DNA from: Candidatus Pacearchaeota archaeon CG1_02_32_21 | GTDB taxonomy: Archaea; Nanobdellota; Nanobdellia; Pacearchaeales; GW2011-AR1 | Direction: 5' to 3' | Assembly (NCBI GenBank): GCA_001872185.1 | Contig: MNVX01000033.1 | Coordinates: 1-40,792 of the forward strand | DNA: 40,792 nucleotides | Shown here: positions 25,783 to 36,085 of the stretch, piece by piece | How positions within the stretch are numbered: position 1 is the stretch's first letter | Layout of the letters: each line of letters opens with the position of its first letter | The notes under the pieces: model-generated | Told to the model about the DNA's origin: nothing | Databases searched by the model: none | Seen by the model: only the letters and a program-made list of their open reading frames with translations | Translations under genes and position numbers: made by a program

Positions 25783-27633
25783 TTACTTGCTCATTTCTTT
25801 GAGCTTTCTAATTGTGTCTTCGAACTCCTTGTTTTTCTCACCACCTGCCCTCCTAGGAGCAGGTCTTGGAGTATTAGCTGGGAAAACTGGACGCTGGGAT
25901 GAATATGGACGATATACAGGACTTGGAGGGAAAGGCGGCCTTGTTTGTCTAGGAGCTGGACCTTTTTTAAACCTTGATCTGAATTTAAAAAATAGTAACT
26001 TTAATTTATTCTTGAATATAATTGCAAGTATGACTAAAAATATCAGAATTAATAATATCCATATCCACCATAAACTTCCACCTGATTTAGGTGTTACACA
26101 ACAAACTTGCCCTGCAGGACAGGTTAAACTTCTATCCTGAGTTTCCTCTCCTATACAATTGCTTTGGCAAACTTCATTTGATTCAACTCCACAAGTATAA
26201 ACCGGCTCTTCAGGTTCTTCTGATGGCTCACATGTACCGATACAACAATTAAGAGTTTCATAACTTTCAGTTAAATCTCCACCACATTGTTCACTTAAGC
26301 CACATTCTTCTCCACCTAACTGAGAACAGGTTGGAAGATCTTCTGAACAGCATATTTCAAAGCTTAAACATCCTTTAAGCTCAGAGAATTCAATCCCTGT
26401 ACATGAAGCACTTGGAACGCAGAAATGACCTTGAGATACACAGTTCTGAGATTGTATTGGAACACATACTCCATTAAGGCATTCATTTCCAGAAGCACAA
26501 TCAGAATCTAATGAACACTCTTCAGTTACTCCTCCGCCACTATCGGACCATCCTGAATAAAGAAGGAAAGCTGTATCAATAAAATTACTATTGAAACATC
26601 CGTTGCTACCCTGTGTTTCATCAACAATATAAGTCATGGCTTTATCAGCTTCATTAGAGCTTTGCCCTTGAAGAGCAAGCAAAGCTATTGCAGTACTTTT
26701 AAATTTTCCCAATGTTCCCACTTGCCAGAACTTTCCGTTAAAGTCATCCTGTAAAATGCTTGAAAGATAATCGTCCTCTCCTGTTAAAATGTACAAAAAT
26801 GATTCCGGGAAGTACTTTTCATTTTTGTCTATTGAAGCTGAAAGATATGGCAGGTAAGAGCCAGTATCATACTTCAATGAATTGAGGGCTATTGCAGACC
26901 ACAAAGAGCCTTCATAATTACATGTTCCTGCTTGCTGGAAGCACTTGTAAGTTATTTTTTCTGTTGTCTCACCATTAGCTGATTCTGAATGAAGATTTTG
27001 TGAAACATGAATTGTTGATGAATCTGAATTTCTGTAAAGAAGAGTTGTTGTAAATTCCTTATCACAAGAAATTTTATATTCATTGACTACACAATTCCCT
27101 GTCCCAAACTTTAGCCAATAACCATTTTCACTTACAGATAAACAAGAACCTGCTCCAGAAGAAACTTTTCTCGTGCTTAAAATACTTACAGGATATGAAC
27201 TTGAGCCATATTTTACCGTACAAGAAGAAGAATTAGCCGTATCTATTTGCAAGTACCAAACTAAGTCGTCTGCAACTTTTGTCTGATTTAACAGCCAGTT
27301 TTCAACCTTTTCAGTATTAGCATTTGCCTGGTCTAAAGCAAGTAGTGCAAGAGCAGTGTCTTTTAGTTTACAATTAGACTTTGGCCAACATTCCTGATTC
27401 CTTGAATTTTCCAAAACTTTGCTTTTACAGTCTTTATAATTTCCCAATGCAAGCAAGGCATAAATTTGTTCTTCTGAAGTTATTTTTGAACATGAGTCAT
27501 CTATCTGGTCTTTTAAACATTGGTAAGCATCATCTATTTTTGACTGATTCGACTCTGCAGAAATTAATGGAAATGATAAAAACAATAATGATATAATTAT
27601 TCCAAAAGTAATACACCTGCTTTTTTTATTCAT
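25783..27633 (-). CDS. Surface protein with alpha-toroid (terpene-cyclase/prenyltransferase-like) repeats and Cys-rich stalk, C-terminal TM
   Basis: Signal peptide; repeated DTALALLALDQ / STAIALLALQG / DTAFLLYSG helices; Cys-rich EB-like modules; TM and Pro/Arg-rich tail. Confidence 0.8.
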   Translation of the reverse strand: MNKKSRCITFGIIISLLFLSFPLISAESNQSKIDDAYQCLKDQIDDSCSKITSEEQIYALLALGNYKDCKSKVLENSRNQECWPKSNCKLKDTALALLALDQANANTEKVENWLLNQTKVADDLVWYLQIDTANSSSCTVKYGSSSYPVSILSTRKVSSGAGSCLSVSENGYWLKFGTGNCVVNEYKISCDKEFTTTLLYRNSDSSTIHVSQNLHSESANGETTEKITYKCFQQAGTCNYEGSLWSAIALNSLKYDTGSYLPYLSASIDKNEKYFPESFLYILTGEDDYLSSILQDDFNGKFWQVGTLGKFKSTAIALLALQGQSSNEADKAMTYIVDETQGSNGCFNSNFIDTAFLLYSGWSDSGGGVTEECSLDSDCASGNECLNGVCVPIQSQNCVSQGHFCVPSASCTGIEFSELKGCLSFEICCSEDLPTCSQLGGEECGLSEQCGGDLTESYETLNCCIGTCEPSEEPEEPVYTCGVESNEVCQSNCIGEETQDRSLTCPAGQVCCVTPKSGGSLWWIWILLILIFLVILAIIFKNKLKLLFFKFRSRFKKGPAPRQTRPPFPPSPVYRPYSSQRPVFPANTPRPAPRRAGGEKNKEFEDTIRKLKEMSK

Positions 27634-27891
27634 ATTTAATAGAGTGTGAAGGAGTTTAAAAAGTTTTATACTTTAATAAACCTGGAAAAATTTTTAGGGA
27701 AGGTAGATAATAAAAATAAATAAATCAAAAGGTAATGCAAACAAATGGATTTCAGTTAAACATATATAAACAATGTAAAGATATTGGATATTTATAATTA
27801 AATGAACATAAACAAGGTAAAGTATAACACATCTGAAATTAACATGCCATATAAAGTTTTTTAAACAATACTTTCTAACTTAGATAATAAA

Positions 27892-29793
27892 ATGATGGTG
27901 ATTAAAGATATTTATAATAAAAAATATTTTATAATTCTAAGTGTTGTTATTCTAATTCTTGCCTTTATTGTTGTTTGGTTTTTAATTGAAAATAAATTTA
28001 GTTTTGCCGGCAATATAATTAGTTTAACTGGAGATATTATAACAGGTAATGTAGTTGCTGAGCCTAATTCAATTCAGTGTTATACAGAAAGTAAGTATAA
28101 TTTTTTCTTTAAAAAGTATAAAAAATCAGACTATTGTGAAGAAAATGATGAAAACACTCCTCCAAGAGATTATTGCTTTAATGACAAATCTGTTAGACCA
28201 AATAAAAAAGTATGTGTAGAGTGTATAAATAATAAAGCTTGTGCAAGTGGAAAATGTAATGATAAAAAGAAGTGTGAAACTTTAAGCCACACTCCAGCAC
28301 CTAATCCAACTCCTGCGCCAGCATGTCCTCCAGGTTGTTTAACATGCAATTCTCAAGGACTTTGTGTATATGCAAATTCAAGCACTTGTTATCCTGCATG
28401 TAAAGATAATGAAGGATGTAATGAAGACGCTTATCCCCCAAGATGTGAAGCTGCAGAGTGCGGCATTGCTGGAAAGCAATGTTATGGTGGTTTAATTTGT
28501 AAAAACAAATTATGCGTAAGATGTGAAAATGATAGAGATTGTCCTGCTGGACAGTCATGTGTACAAGATCCTAATCCTCAAGTTCCTGCTGGTTTTAAAG
28601 TATGTGTAAATATCCAAACACCAACAGATACGAATACACAAACAAATCCCAATAAATGCAATATTGATTATGATTGTAAAAATGGACAGATATGTGAAAA
28701 TAGCAAGTGTATAGAAGGAGAATGCACTAGGACAAAACTTTGCAAAAATGGAGAAATGTGCGAAGGTGGAAGGTGCAATAAACCTTGTTCACTTTATAGG
28801 GATTGTAGTGTTAACGAAATTTGTTATAATAAATGGAAATGTGTACCTGTCTCGTGTACTAAAAATAGTGAATGCCCGGGTATGTTATGTGAAAAGAATA
28901 AATGTGCAGATTTTGAATGTTTTGATGATGGGCAATGTCCTAATTTCCCTTCCCAAGTATGTGTTGAAGCAAAATGCATTAATACTATAAAATGTGATAC
29001 TAATAACCCTTGCCCTAATGGATTAAGTTGTACTGGTGGGATTTGTGATGATGGAGATGGAAATTGCAATAGTTTTGAAGAAATTGATTCTGTTCTTGCC
29101 AATTTAGAACAAAACAATCCTACTAAAATACATGCTGATGATTATGAACAATGGGTTCAAGAAAATTTTGATTCTATTATTGATTTTATGGATGCTGGCC
29201 AATGTATTTATGGTAGTGGAGTGATTACATCTGTAAATTCAGGCATAAGTGCTATAAAAAATATCAAAAGAACAACAGATTCAAATCACCCTGCCCCTAC
29301 ATCTATTATACCATTTGACAAGAATGGTTTCAAAAAGGCAGGACATGCCATTATTGTATTAAATGTAAAAGATATCTCAAGATTCGGTGTCCCAAAATAT
29401 GAAGTAATTTATCTTGATTCAAATGGCCCCGGCATCTTTAAAATGCAATGTCAAATTGGAAAATTTAGTATTGGAAAAAGAAGAATTAGCCTTTTTTATT
29501 GTAAAATTCCAGATAATGCTCCAACATATCAAGGAGAAAATGTTGGTATTGGCACTTCTATCCTCACTGAAGTATCATCAGATTTACAAGTAGTATTCAC
29601 TAGTTATTGTAGAATGAATTCACAATCAAATTTCTGTAAAGAAAGAGTTGACGTTGCAGGATGGATTGAAGATGGGAATTATCCAACGCTTCAAAATAGA
29701 GGCACACCAAACAATCTCGGTATATGCACTGGTTGGGCGGAATTTGCATTAAGAGTTGCCTACCTAGGAGAATTTGTTGGATGTGGGAATTAA
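27892..29793 (+). CDS. Cys-rich exported/anchored protein with C-terminal putative hydrolase-like domain
   Basis: N-terminal TM; many CxxGxxCxxxxC EB/Dickkopf-like modules; C-terminal GHAIIVLNV...VIYLDSNGPG...GICTGWAEFALRVAYL. Confidence 0.8.
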   Translation: MMVIKDIYNKKYFIILSVVILILAFIVVWFLIENKFSFAGNIISLTGDIITGNVVAEPNSIQCYTESKYNFFFKKYKKSDYCEENDENTPPRDYCFNDKSVRPNKKVCVECINNKACASGKCNDKKKCETLSHTPAPNPTPAPACPPGCLTCNSQGLCVYANSSTCYPACKDNEGCNEDAYPPRCEAAECGIAGKQCYGGLICKNKLCVRCENDRDCPAGQSCVQDPNPQVPAGFKVCVNIQTPTDTNTQTNPNKCNIDYDCKNGQICENSKCIEGECTRTKLCKNGEMCEGGRCNKPCSLYRDCSVNEICYNKWKCVPVSCTKNSECPGMLCEKNKCADFECFDDGQCPNFPSQVCVEAKCINTIKCDTNNPCPNGLSCTGGICDDGDGNCNSFEEIDSVLANLEQNNPTKIHADDYEQWVQENFDSIIDFMDAGQCIYGSGVITSVNSGISAIKNIKRTTDSNHPAPTSIIPFDKNGFKKAGHAIIVLNVKDISRFGVPKYEVIYLDSNGPGIFKMQCQIGKFSIGKRRISLFYCKIPDNAPTYQGENVGIGTSILTEVSSDLQVVFTSYCRMNSQSNFCKERVDVAGWIEDGNYPTLQNRGTPNNLGICTGWAEFALRVAYLGEFVGCGN

Positions 29794-29826
29794 ATAATTT
29801 ACTAAATAAAATATAGCTATAACTTT

Positions 29827-30141
29827 CTAATGAGCTCTTGTTTTATAATATAAATCTACCTTGTAATAAGAACCGTCCCCTGCCTTTACAACAACCTTTT
29901 TAGCATGAATCCCCTTTCCAAATTTTACTTCATATGCTGGAATAATAAGACCATCATTTCTTGGCTCAATCTTTCTTACACTTCTAACACTATTAAGATC
30001 AACTCTTGGTTCTGTAATTGGAGTATTATCTGTTGACATCCACTTAGGATAATCAATATTTGTAGCACATCCGTTAGTTAAAGCTCCAGCTCCAATTAAC
30101 AATCCTGCAAGTCCACTTGTTAGTTTTGATTTTGTGTTCAT
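29827..30141 (-). CDS. Small putative lipoprotein
   Basis: LAGLLIGAGALTNGCATN lipobox-like. Confidence 0.6.
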   Translation of the reverse strand: MNTKSKLTSGLAGLLIGAGALTNGCATNIDYPKWMSTDNTPITEPRVDLNSVRSVRKIEPRNDGLIIPAYEVKFGKGIHAKKVVVKAGDGSYYKVDLYYKTRAH

Positions 30142-30232
30142 TTTACTTCAACTATTATTGATTATACAATAATTTAGCTGTATTTAAATATTCCTATATG
30201 TTATTATTTATAAGGAGTTACAAAACTAAGAG

Positions 30233-31795
30233 TTATTCCTTTGTTTTATTTGTTTTTGATGTTCTTGAATTTTCTCTTTTGGTTTTTTCTGATATTTTCC
30301 TTTCGATCTTCTCTCTTGCAACTACATAAGAAACAGGATTTTTTATTTTCTCGCTCAAATTATCTACGTCAAAAACTCCTATTTCTTTGTATATTTCATT
30401 ATCGAAATTCGGAGGCATAACCGGAGAATGGCGTGCATGCCACATCAGCTGGGCTTTTATATAGCCTTCTTTGAGTGGAGGATTATTTTTTTTATTCCAT
30501 TCTTTCACTTTAGCTTCAACTTCTTCTATAGGAAATCCCAAAGACCTAAAAAAATTAAGCAGGATGAATAAGGCCCTTTTCTTTCCATCATCCATGCCCT
30601 TCAGAATTTTTTGAATTGTTGGAGGGAAATAATCATCTTTAACTTTTATTTTTGGCATTTCAAATGTCTTGTCTTTTTTTTCAATTTGAGAATAGTCTAA
30701 GTTACCTTCTTTTCTTTGAGACATTCCCCAGTCAATTGAACTTAAAAGCAGCTCTTTGGCTTCATTTTTTTTAACTTTCGGAATAAACTCCTTAACTACA
30801 ATGTTTAATGGATCTGCATCTTTAATTTCAAAGTCAGATATTTTATCCTTGTCTAAGACAATACTTGCTAAAGCTGTTTTCTCATGCAAAGAATAAGGCA
30901 TCCTGAATAAATGCCTTGGAGAAACAAGTTGTAAATCTAGGCCTAAAACTTTGAAGATATCTATTGATATTTTTTCAATAAAATTATTTTTGTTTTCTAG
31001 TGAGTCCATGCTGCATCTTGGGCAGTAATAAAATTTTTGCTTTTTAGTTTCAAACATCTCCGTTTTAATATGGACGGGGCATTTTTTTGCTTTGTAATTT
31101 TCATTGGATGTTTTAAACGTTTCAATATGTGGAGGAGAGCACTTGTCGCATCTCACAGTTACTTCGAATCTTGTATCTGCTAAATTATTGCATTTTTCAC
31201 ATTTTATCCCAGAATACCCTTTAACTTTTAAAAAATCTGATTCTGTTTCTTTTATTAAATCTTCCAGTATTGGACGGGCAAGCTCTTTTATATACCCTAC
31301 AATTGCTCTTGGCCATTCTGGAAACATTGAACTGGTTTTTATGCTGTTAATCTCTTCTGGGAAAGCTTCACATGGAACAATAATATGAAATCCCTTGCTT
31401 CCTGAGAACTTAATACCTACATTTTTAACTCCCCTGTACTCTAGCGCTTTGATAATGGCAATAGCTGCTTTTTTACTATAATCAATCCACCTGCAGTCTA
31501 TATCAATAATTAAGTCCCATCCTTCTCTAAGCTCATTTAGCTCAGATTCAGGCATGCCTGTTTTTAACTGTAAAGGGTCTCTCCATATTTCCTCGGAGCA
31601 ATGAAAGCTTGAAGCTCCCTTTTTTACCATAGCCAGTATATCTGAAGGGTATTGAAAGCTATCTGGCCGTTTGCCAAACCCTTCAAAATACCTTGGAGTT
31701 ACCTCTCTTTTTTTCGAAAAGTTAAAAATAGCCTCAAGAACATCTTTTCTTGAGTAATATGGCAAAGATAGCAACTTCACCTGCTCTTTTTTCAT
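30233..31795 (-). CDS. DNA primase, PriS catalytic domain fused to PriL-CTD-like region
   Basis: WDLIIDIDCRW (DxD), FSGSKGFHIIVP, Zn-binding Cys pairs, SPRHLFRMPYSLHEKT; C-terminal FPPTIQKILKGMDDGKKRALFILLNFFRSLGF. Confidence 0.88.
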   Translation of the reverse strand: MKKEQVKLLSLPYYSRKDVLEAIFNFSKKREVTPRYFEGFGKRPDSFQYPSDILAMVKKGASSFHCSEEIWRDPLQLKTGMPESELNELREGWDLIIDIDCRWIDYSKKAAIAIIKALEYRGVKNVGIKFSGSKGFHIIVPCEAFPEEINSIKTSSMFPEWPRAIVGYIKELARPILEDLIKETESDFLKVKGYSGIKCEKCNNLADTRFEVTVRCDKCSPPHIETFKTSNENYKAKKCPVHIKTEMFETKKQKFYYCPRCSMDSLENKNNFIEKISIDIFKVLGLDLQLVSPRHLFRMPYSLHEKTALASIVLDKDKISDFEIKDADPLNIVVKEFIPKVKKNEAKELLLSSIDWGMSQRKEGNLDYSQIEKKDKTFEMPKIKVKDDYFPPTIQKILKGMDDGKKRALFILLNFFRSLGFPIEEVEAKVKEWNKKNNPPLKEGYIKAQLMWHARHSPVMPPNFDNEIYKEIGVFDVDNLSEKIKNPVSYVVAREKIERKISEKTKRENSRTSKTNKTKE

Positions 31796-31886
31796 TTTAG
31801 AAAAAGCTATTGTAATTTTAAATACCTTTGTTCAGTTTAGAACAATAATACTTAAAAGCTTCCAGCTATTATGAAAAAAGATAAAA

Positions 31887-32612
31887 ATGAGGGCAAAATT
31901 AGACCATCCTAAACTACTTTCCGAGGTCGTATCAATAATCTCTGAGTTAGTAACAGAGGTAAAATTAAAGTTTAGTGAAGATGGGCTTAGCATAGTGGCA
32001 ATAGATCCTGCAAACGTAGCTATGGTTTATTTTAAGCTTCCAAAGAACTCCTTCAGTGAATATCAGTCAGGTCATGAAATTTTAGGAGTTAATCTTGATA
32101 ATTTAAAAGCTGTTTTAAGAAGAACTAAGCCTGGGAGCACCTTAATTATGGAAAGTCATGAGACAACAATTGAACTGAATATTTTAGACAAGATAAAGAG
32201 GAGTTTTTCCCTTGCATTGATAGAAGTAGAGTCTGAAGATAAAGACCCTCCGAAACTTGAATTTTTGTCACAAATTCAGATATCTCCTGGAGACTTTGTT
32301 GATGCTATTGAGGATTGCCTTATAGTAAGTGATGCATGTACACTAATTTCTACTCCAAATAGTTTTATAATAGAAGCTCAGGGCCTGAATTCTGCCAGAG
32401 CAGAATTTACTGGAGATGAAGTTACAATTATTTCTGGAAATTCTAAGTCAAAATATAGTTTAGAATATCTGCAAAAATTCATAAAGGCGAGCAAACTTGC
32501 AGACAAAATATTTGTTAACTTTTCAAGCGACAGCCCAATAAAACTTGAATTCAAAAAAGACAGTTTTGAGCTTTCATTTATTCTTGCTCCAAGAGTTGAG
32601 AATGAAGACTAG
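31887..32612 (+). CDS. pcn: DNA polymerase sliding clamp (PCNA)
   Basis: VTEVKLKFSEDGLSIVAIDPANVAMV...KYSLEYLQKFIKASKLADKIFVNFSSDSPIKLEF...FILAPRVE. Confidence 0.96.
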   Translation: MRAKLDHPKLLSEVVSIISELVTEVKLKFSEDGLSIVAIDPANVAMVYFKLPKNSFSEYQSGHEILGVNLDNLKAVLRRTKPGSTLIMESHETTIELNILDKIKRSFSLALIEVESEDKDPPKLEFLSQIQISPGDFVDAIEDCLIVSDACTLISTPNSFIIEAQGLNSARAEFTGDEVTIISGNSKSKYSLEYLQKFIKASKLADKIFVNFSSDSPIKLEFKKDSFELSFILAPRVENED

Positions 32613-32767
32613 CACAAATTAAGTAAGACATTTAACAATGAGTGCTAATCCGAGCAGAGGATTAATATAGTGATTTGGATAGTCATAGGAGTCTTAATCA
32701 TTCTGATTATAATATCACTTTTCATAATCAAATTAGAAACATATATTTTGGCTAGAAGGGTAGAACT

Positions 32768-32787
32768 ACATTCTCAAGAATGTAGAT
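32768..32787. repeat. Perfect hairpin CTACATTC-TCAA-GAATGTAG
   Basis: 8-9 bp stem; TTCTCAAGAA apex resembles IS200/IS605-type end palindromes. Confidence 0.45.
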
Positions 32788-33004
32788 TTCTCCTCAATTA
32801 ACGTTTGTAGATAATTCTGGTCATTCTTTTTTATACGCTTTGATAATTGGACTTAAAGAAGCATATAATCTAATAAAACATAAAAATTAATTCCTAAAAA
32901 CCCGATACACCAAAAGAATTATAAATGAATATTTATTAGTTATTTTGTAATATATACATTAAGATGTATAAAAGAGATTTTGGATGAAAAAAATAATTAT
33001 TAGT

Positions 33005-33370
33005 TTATTTGATTATCTTATTATGTGTTTTCTGTGATTTGTACGAATAATAAAGGATGATAAGACTAAAAAATATAATGGTTAATGTAACAATTAGTGC
33101 ATTTATTGAAAAATTAAATAATACCATTGTTAATAACACTATTCCTAACAATAGCAAAATTCCTCCAACTGCATAACCCACCACTATGAATTTGTAATCT
33201 AATTTTTTATTCTTGAAATTGAAAATACTAATTAAGACCAATACTACTAATATTACTGAAATAATCGTTGCAATAATTAAATGATTTCTTAATTTTAAAA
33301 AAAACAATGGAATAGTCATAAGGATAATTCCTATTTTAAGCGAAATAACTAATTTATGTAAATTATCCAT
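33005..33370 (-). CDS. Small membrane protein
   Basis: 121 aa with four hydrophobic segments. Confidence 0.6.
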   Translation of the reverse strand: MDNLHKLVISLKIGIILMTIPLFFLKLRNHLIIATIISVILVVLVLISIFNFKNKKLDYKFIVVGYAVGGILLLLGIVLLTMVLFNFSINALIVTLTIIFFSLIILYYSYKSQKTHNKIIK

Positions 33371-33430
33371 ATTAATTAGTAATCGGTAAAGTTTTTAAAG
33401 GTAATTATATTATTTTAAATATTAAAAAAG

Positions 33431-34531
33431 ATGGTGAAGAAAGTAACACCTAATGAATTTCCTATTAGATTATTTATGATTGTTTCTATCTCTATAATAA
33501 TTATTAGTTTAGTTTTCTTCGCTTATGCACAAGAGACTTCACTTAAAAATAATTTTGGATTTACTAAACACGGAATAAGCATAATAAAAGAGTATGAAAT
33601 AAAATCAGATAATTTTTACTCAATGAAAGTTTATGATTACGCTGATGTATCTAATAATTCTAAATTTAAAGTTCAAATTATAGAGTTTGATAATGAGAGT
33701 ATATTAGATTTCTGGATGGAAGGCAAGATAAATGGTAATTCAAGCAGTGTAAATATAGATAATAATTTTATTTACATAAGCAGTGACAAAGATTATGCTT
33801 TTTGGAGAAATGGAAATAGTTTTATACAAATAATAATTGATAATAATCATCAATATAAAAATAGTTTTAAGAAATTTTCTAATTATGAAGAGAAAGATAT
33901 TTTTCCAGCAAGACTGATTAAAAATTACTTAAAAAAATATCCTAGCAACTGTGGTAAGGACAATTGTATGAGTGAAAATAGAAATACTCAAGATAAATTA
34001 ACTGAATCGCTTAATTGGTTTGAAAATCCTCCCTTAGACATAAAAACTTCTTCATACTATACATGGGATAAAAACTGCCCTGCAAATGAGTCTGGCTGGA
34101 TTCAAATAGAAAAAAGTCCTTCTCTCTCTAACGAGGAAATTGTTGAAATCAAAAATCACTGTCAAGAATATGGGGTACCTAAAGGCAAGGATGGTTCCAA
34201 AATATCTTCAGGTTTGAAGGAATGTGGAAAAGCAATTGACAAATATCTTAAAGATAATAATATTGCATATAATGATGATAGTATTGTATTGGATGAGTGT
34301 TTACTGAGAGAACATTTTTTGAATAATAATGTAGATTACTCTCAAGATATGATTAATCTTATATTTAGGGAAAGAAATAATAAAATTTTGAAGAAAATTG
34401 AACTTATAGAATCATTAAAAAGGGATATTTTTGAACTTAAAACTAGAAATATTGCCAATAGCAATGGTAAATTAAAATTAATTAGCAATACTGAAAAAAT
34501 TAAAAATAACCCTTATTGGTTTGAAAGATGA
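33431..34531 (+). CDS. Exported hypothetical protein
   Basis: N-terminal signal/TM; 366 aa; ATGA overlap with next CDS. Confidence 0.75.
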   Translation: MVKKVTPNEFPIRLFMIVSISIIIISLVFFAYAQETSLKNNFGFTKHGISIIKEYEIKSDNFYSMKVYDYADVSNNSKFKVQIIEFDNESILDFWMEGKINGNSSSVNIDNNFIYISSDKDYAFWRNGNSFIQIIIDNNHQYKNSFKKFSNYEEKDIFPARLIKNYLKKYPSNCGKDNCMSENRNTQDKLTESLNWFENPPLDIKTSSYYTWDKNCPANESGWIQIEKSPSLSNEEIVEIKNHCQEYGVPKGKDGSKISSGLKECGKAIDKYLKDNNIAYNDDSIVLDECLLREHFLNNNVDYSQDMINLIFRERNNKILKKIELIESLKRDIFELKTRNIANSNGKLKLISNTEKIKNNPYWFER

Positions 34532-36084
34532 TCCATAAAAAATATTTTGTTTATTTTTTTATAGGTTGTATTATTTTATGGAGCCTTGTTTTTGTATCTT
34601 CCCAATCTGAAAGAATTAATATACATGACTCTTATAGTTTTGATGGCAGTTCTTTTAACGACCAAGTTGCCTTTGAAAATTATGGTTTTTCATTCCAAGC
34701 GACAGATATAGACTATTCTGCTGATCCAGATTTGGTCTGTTTTAATGTAGATTTATATAAGGCAGAAACAGAAGACTATTCCACAAGTTCTGGAGAGATT
34801 ACTATGGATTATTGTATTTATTCATCTTCTACAGATAGAGATGATTGCATTAATTACTGGGGTATAAATCTACCATTGTCAAACATGGAATTAGAAAATT
34901 TTTTAGATCAATTCCTTAATCAAAAAGTTTGTGATGGATGTGACTATGACACTTCAAATAGGTTTGGTGATTCTGTAGAAGTTGATATATTTTATGATTG
35001 TGATGCTAGTTCTAAATTTATCTCGGCTATTGGAAATTATTTTGTAATAAACCCGAGAGAATATTATTGTTTAAATAATGGGGATGATGAATATAGAGTA
35101 AGTGGGAGGACGTTTGACTGGTATAGCAATAAAAACATTTGGGTAGATTATGATATAAAAGAATGTATTGGGGATAGGATAGGTTGTGCTGAAGATAGGG
35201 ATGAAATAAATGATAATACTGGAACAACATACTTGCCCGACGTATGTGCTATTAAAGATGGGTCAAGAAGTTATTGTTATGGACAAGACGACCTTTGTAT
35301 TTCACGCAACTGTGGAGGAGGAAGAATAGATTTTAGTTCACAATGTGCATCCGATGGTTCAGATGCATATTTTTTACTTACTGAAGAATATAGAGATACA
35401 TGTGGAGGGGATGGAGACTTACAAGAAGTTTATTCAGAATACATAACATGTAGTGAAGATTTGGGAAGTGATTATATTTGTGATGTTGACAAAGTTGGAC
35501 AAGATATCGCTTCTCCATCTATCATTTGCAAGTTAAAAGAATACTCTTCTTGTAATATAGATTCTGAATGCTGGAATGATAATGGTGGATACGATTGTAT
35601 GGGTAATACTGGAAATAAAATATGCACAATGGGAGCTAATGGAAAAAATTGTTATAGTAATGATGACGCTCAATGTGATTCTTTTAGATGTGATAATACT
35701 TGTCAATCAAAATTAACAGATGGGCTAAGTTGTGATGAAAATAGTGATTGTATAAATGGGCAGTGTGGAGGAGGAATTTGTGGAGGAACTGGAGTTACAG
35801 TTGACCTTGCAGTTGTTGATATTAATCCCGTTCAAGTTATTCCAAATGTTGATTTAGTCAAAGGAAAATTTGGAATTGTAAGAATTACTGTAGCTAATTA
35901 TGGTTCTAACCAATCAAATGGTTTAGTTAATGTTACTTTTGATGGAGCACAGCTGAATATAGCTAGTGGAGATACCCAAACAAAACCAATTCCTCCAAAT
36001 AGGAATATTACATTTGATTTTGATTTCACTCCGACAAGTTCTGGAGATAATAAAGAAATAATTGCAAATGTGAGTGTTGTTTAA
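34528..36084 (+). CDS. Exported Cys-rich protein with C-terminal CARDB-like domain
   Basis: Signal peptide; Asp/Cys-rich body; DLAVVDINPVQVIPNVDLVKGKFGIVRITVANYGSNQSNG...VTFDG. Confidence 0.78.
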   Translation: MIHKKYFVYFFIGCIILWSLVFVSSQSERINIHDSYSFDGSSFNDQVAFENYGFSFQATDIDYSADPDLVCFNVDLYKAETEDYSTSSGEITMDYCIYSSSTDRDDCINYWGINLPLSNMELENFLDQFLNQKVCDGCDYDTSNRFGDSVEVDIFYDCDASSKFISAIGNYFVINPREYYCLNNGDDEYRVSGRTFDWYSNKNIWVDYDIKECIGDRIGCAEDRDEINDNTGTTYLPDVCAIKDGSRSYCYGQDDLCISRNCGGGRIDFSSQCASDGSDAYFLLTEEYRDTCGGDGDLQEVYSEYITCSEDLGSDYICDVDKVGQDIASPSIICKLKEYSSCNIDSECWNDNGGYDCMGNTGNKICTMGANGKNCYSNDDAQCDSFRCDNTCQSKLTDGLSCDENSDCINGQCGGGICGGTGVTVDLAVVDINPVQVIPNVDLVKGKFGIVRITVANYGSNQSNGLVNVTFDGAQLNIASGDTQTKPIPPNRNITFDFDFTPTSSGDNKEIIANVSVV

Positions 36085-36085
36085 A

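Noticed and set aside
28301-28558. Minus-strand ORF and plus-strand 28748-28990 ORF inside the Cys-rich protein
   Set aside because: Alternative-frame translations of repetitive Cys-rich modules.
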